A stretch of DNA of 7,898 bases from Actinomycetes bacterium (GTDB lineage: Bacteria; Actinomycetota; Actinomycetes; Propionibacteriales; Propionibacteriaceae). The stretch lies in NCBI GenBank assembly GCA_023387135.1, contig JAEWIK010000223.1, forward strand, positions 1 through 7,898, given 5' to 3'. Both the position numbers and the translations under genes were made by a program. Below are positions 7,206 through 7,898 of this stretch, piece after piece (within the stretch, counting starts at the first letter, position 1; each line of letters starts with the position of its first letter). The notes under the pieces were generated by a model. It saw nothing but the letters and a program-made list of their open reading frames with translations. It was not told the origin of the DNA and did not search any database.

Positions 7206-7211
7206 ATCCTA
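7206..7211 (-). promoter_or_regulatory. Leaderless promoter -10 box of the GT87-like gene
   Basis: On the minus strand TAGGAT (7211 to 7206) fits TANNNT and ends 6 bases before the GTG at 7199, the same geometry as TAGGCT ahead of ldh. It implies that the two glycosyltransferases can be transcribed separately from the upstream penicillin-binding protein. No strong -35 box or ribosome binding site is seen in the 40-base gap. Confidence 0.5.
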
Positions 7212-7239
7212 TCGGGGCGATCCCGTGCCGCGGGCGGGC

Positions 7240-7898
7240 TCACCCGTCGGTCGCGGGACTCGGCGAGTTCTTGCCTGCCTGGCCCGTCGGGGTCGGGTCT
7301 GGCTGGGGTGGTGCCGTCGTGGGCGGCTCCGACGTCTTCGGTGGCTCCGAGGTCTTGGGAGGTTCGGTCGTCGGCGGCGCGGTCGTCGGCGGCGCGGTCG
7401 TCGGCGGCGCGGACGTCGGCGGTGCCGTCGTGGGCGGCGCCGAGGTCGGGGCCTCCGAGGTCGGCGGGGCCGAGGTCGGCTTGTCGGTCGACTCGGTCTT
7501 CTCGGGCTTCGGCGACCGCGTCGAGTGCCTGTCGGTGGGCCCGGCGAAGTCGATCGAGTCCTTACCGTCCATGGCGACCTTCATGTAGTCGAGCCAGATC
7601 ATGGACGGGTAGCCGGAGCCGTACAGGTTGCCGAGGTCGCTGGTGCCCTTGTCACCCTTCACGATCATGACCGCCGTGGTGATCTGCTTGGTGAAGCCGA
7701 CGAACCAGATCGCCTGGGTGACCTTCAGCTCGGAGTTGTAGTAGCTGCCGGTCTTGCCGGCGACCGGGTAACCGAGCTGCGCGGCGCGGTGCCCGGTGCC
7801 GTCCTGGGCGACCTTGGTGAGCGCGTAGGTGACGTCGGTGGCGACGTCCGCCTCGATGGTCTGCTCGTGCTCCTCGGGGGCCGTGTACAGCTTCTGCC
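7240..7898 (-). CDS. Penicillin-binding protein (probably class A, PonA-like), C-terminal part only
   Basis: The last 218 residues of a penicillin-binding protein are present; the N-terminus lies beyond the window. PBPs cross-link peptidoglycan peptides outside the cell membrane, and class A members also polymerise glycan. AGKTGS (47-51) is the third transpeptidase motif, Lys-Thr-Gly, on the strand lining the active site; the usual following Thr is Ser here. WFVGFTKQ (64-71) and NLYGSGYPSMIWLDYM (90-105) match the end of the PBP transpeptidase domain. From about residue 124 a Ser/Thr/Lys stretch leads to a Pro-Thr tail of about 60 residues (PPTTA units) and ends ATDG. Such disordered tails are common on actinobacterial PonA proteins and may extend into the wall. 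Class A is inferred from the tail and from the downstream GT87-like neighbour; the SxxK and SxN motifs and any glycosyltransferase domain are not visible. Confidence 0.9.
   Translation of the reverse strand, partial: QKLYTAPEEHEQTIEADVATDVTYALTKVAQDGTGHRAAQLGYPVAGKTGSYYNSELKVTQAIWFVGFTKQITTAVMIVKGDKGTSDLGNLYGSGYPSMIWLDYMKVAMDGKDSIDFAGPTDRHSTRSPKPEKTESTDKPTSAPPTSEAPTSAPPTTAPPTSAPPTTAPPTTAPPTTEPPKTSEPPKTSEPPTTAPPQPDPTPTGQAGKNSPSPATDG
7306..7480 (-). repeat. Low-complexity repeat encoding the PBP Pro/Thr tail
   Basis: Within the PBP gene, 15-bp units encoding PPTTA or PPTSA repeat about six times, then give way to units reading EPPKTS. At the DNA level the blocks around 7366-7410 are nearly identical (GGCGGCGCGGTCGTC on the plus strand), so the tract is prone to length change by slippage. 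The plus-strand reading (Gly/Val-rich) is an antisense shadow. Confidence 0.8.

Noticed and set aside
5973..7670. 565-codon plus-strand frame opposite the GT87-like and PBP genes
   Set aside because: It is antisense to well-supported genes; its Gln/Arg/Asp-rich and Ala/Ser-rich repeats mirror their codons.

Overview
The window is high-GC DNA with actinobacterial gene content. It holds an MMPL exporter with a divergent TetR regulator, an L-lactate dehydrogenase, a class A-type penicillin-binding protein with a Pro/Thr-rich tail, and two polytopic GT-C glycosyltransferases of the GT87-like and PIG-V-like types. GC-rich third codon positions, GTG starts and TANNNT boxes six bases before start codons also point to an actinomycete. 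The order cannot be fixed from the sequence; Propionibacteriales is only a guess.

Layout: (1) 1-1766, minus strand: MMPL transporter, cut at its C-terminus by the window edge. (2) 1767-1992: divergent control region with three 16-bp dyads spaced exactly 17 bp apart. (3) 1993-2634, plus: TetR/AcrR-type regulator. (4) 2707-3678, plus: L-lactate dehydrogenase behind its own probable leaderless promoter. (5) 3694-4521, minus: rhomboid-fold membrane protein lacking the catalytic Ser and His, convergent with ldh. (6) 4522-4710: non-coding gap with a strong hairpin and a tandem pair of 32-bp repeats. (7) 4711-5853 and 5856-7199, both minus: two GT-C glycosyltransferases separated by 2 bp. (8) 7240-7898, minus: C-terminal part of a penicillin-binding protein whose N-terminus lies outside the window.

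Two functional groups stand out. On the left, the TetR protein probably senses a ligand and controls itself and the MMPL exporter through the triple operator. On the right, the penicillin-binding protein followed by two membrane glycosyltransferases forms a cell-envelope cluster; a ponA1 gene followed by a GT87-like membrane protein (Rv0050-Rv0051) is known in mycobacteria. The ldh gene is a single metabolic gene between the groups. No mobile element, CRISPR array, tRNA or rRNA was seen. No wholly new system is evident. The best leads are the 17-bp-phased operator array, the inactive rhomboid and the composite intergenic repeat.
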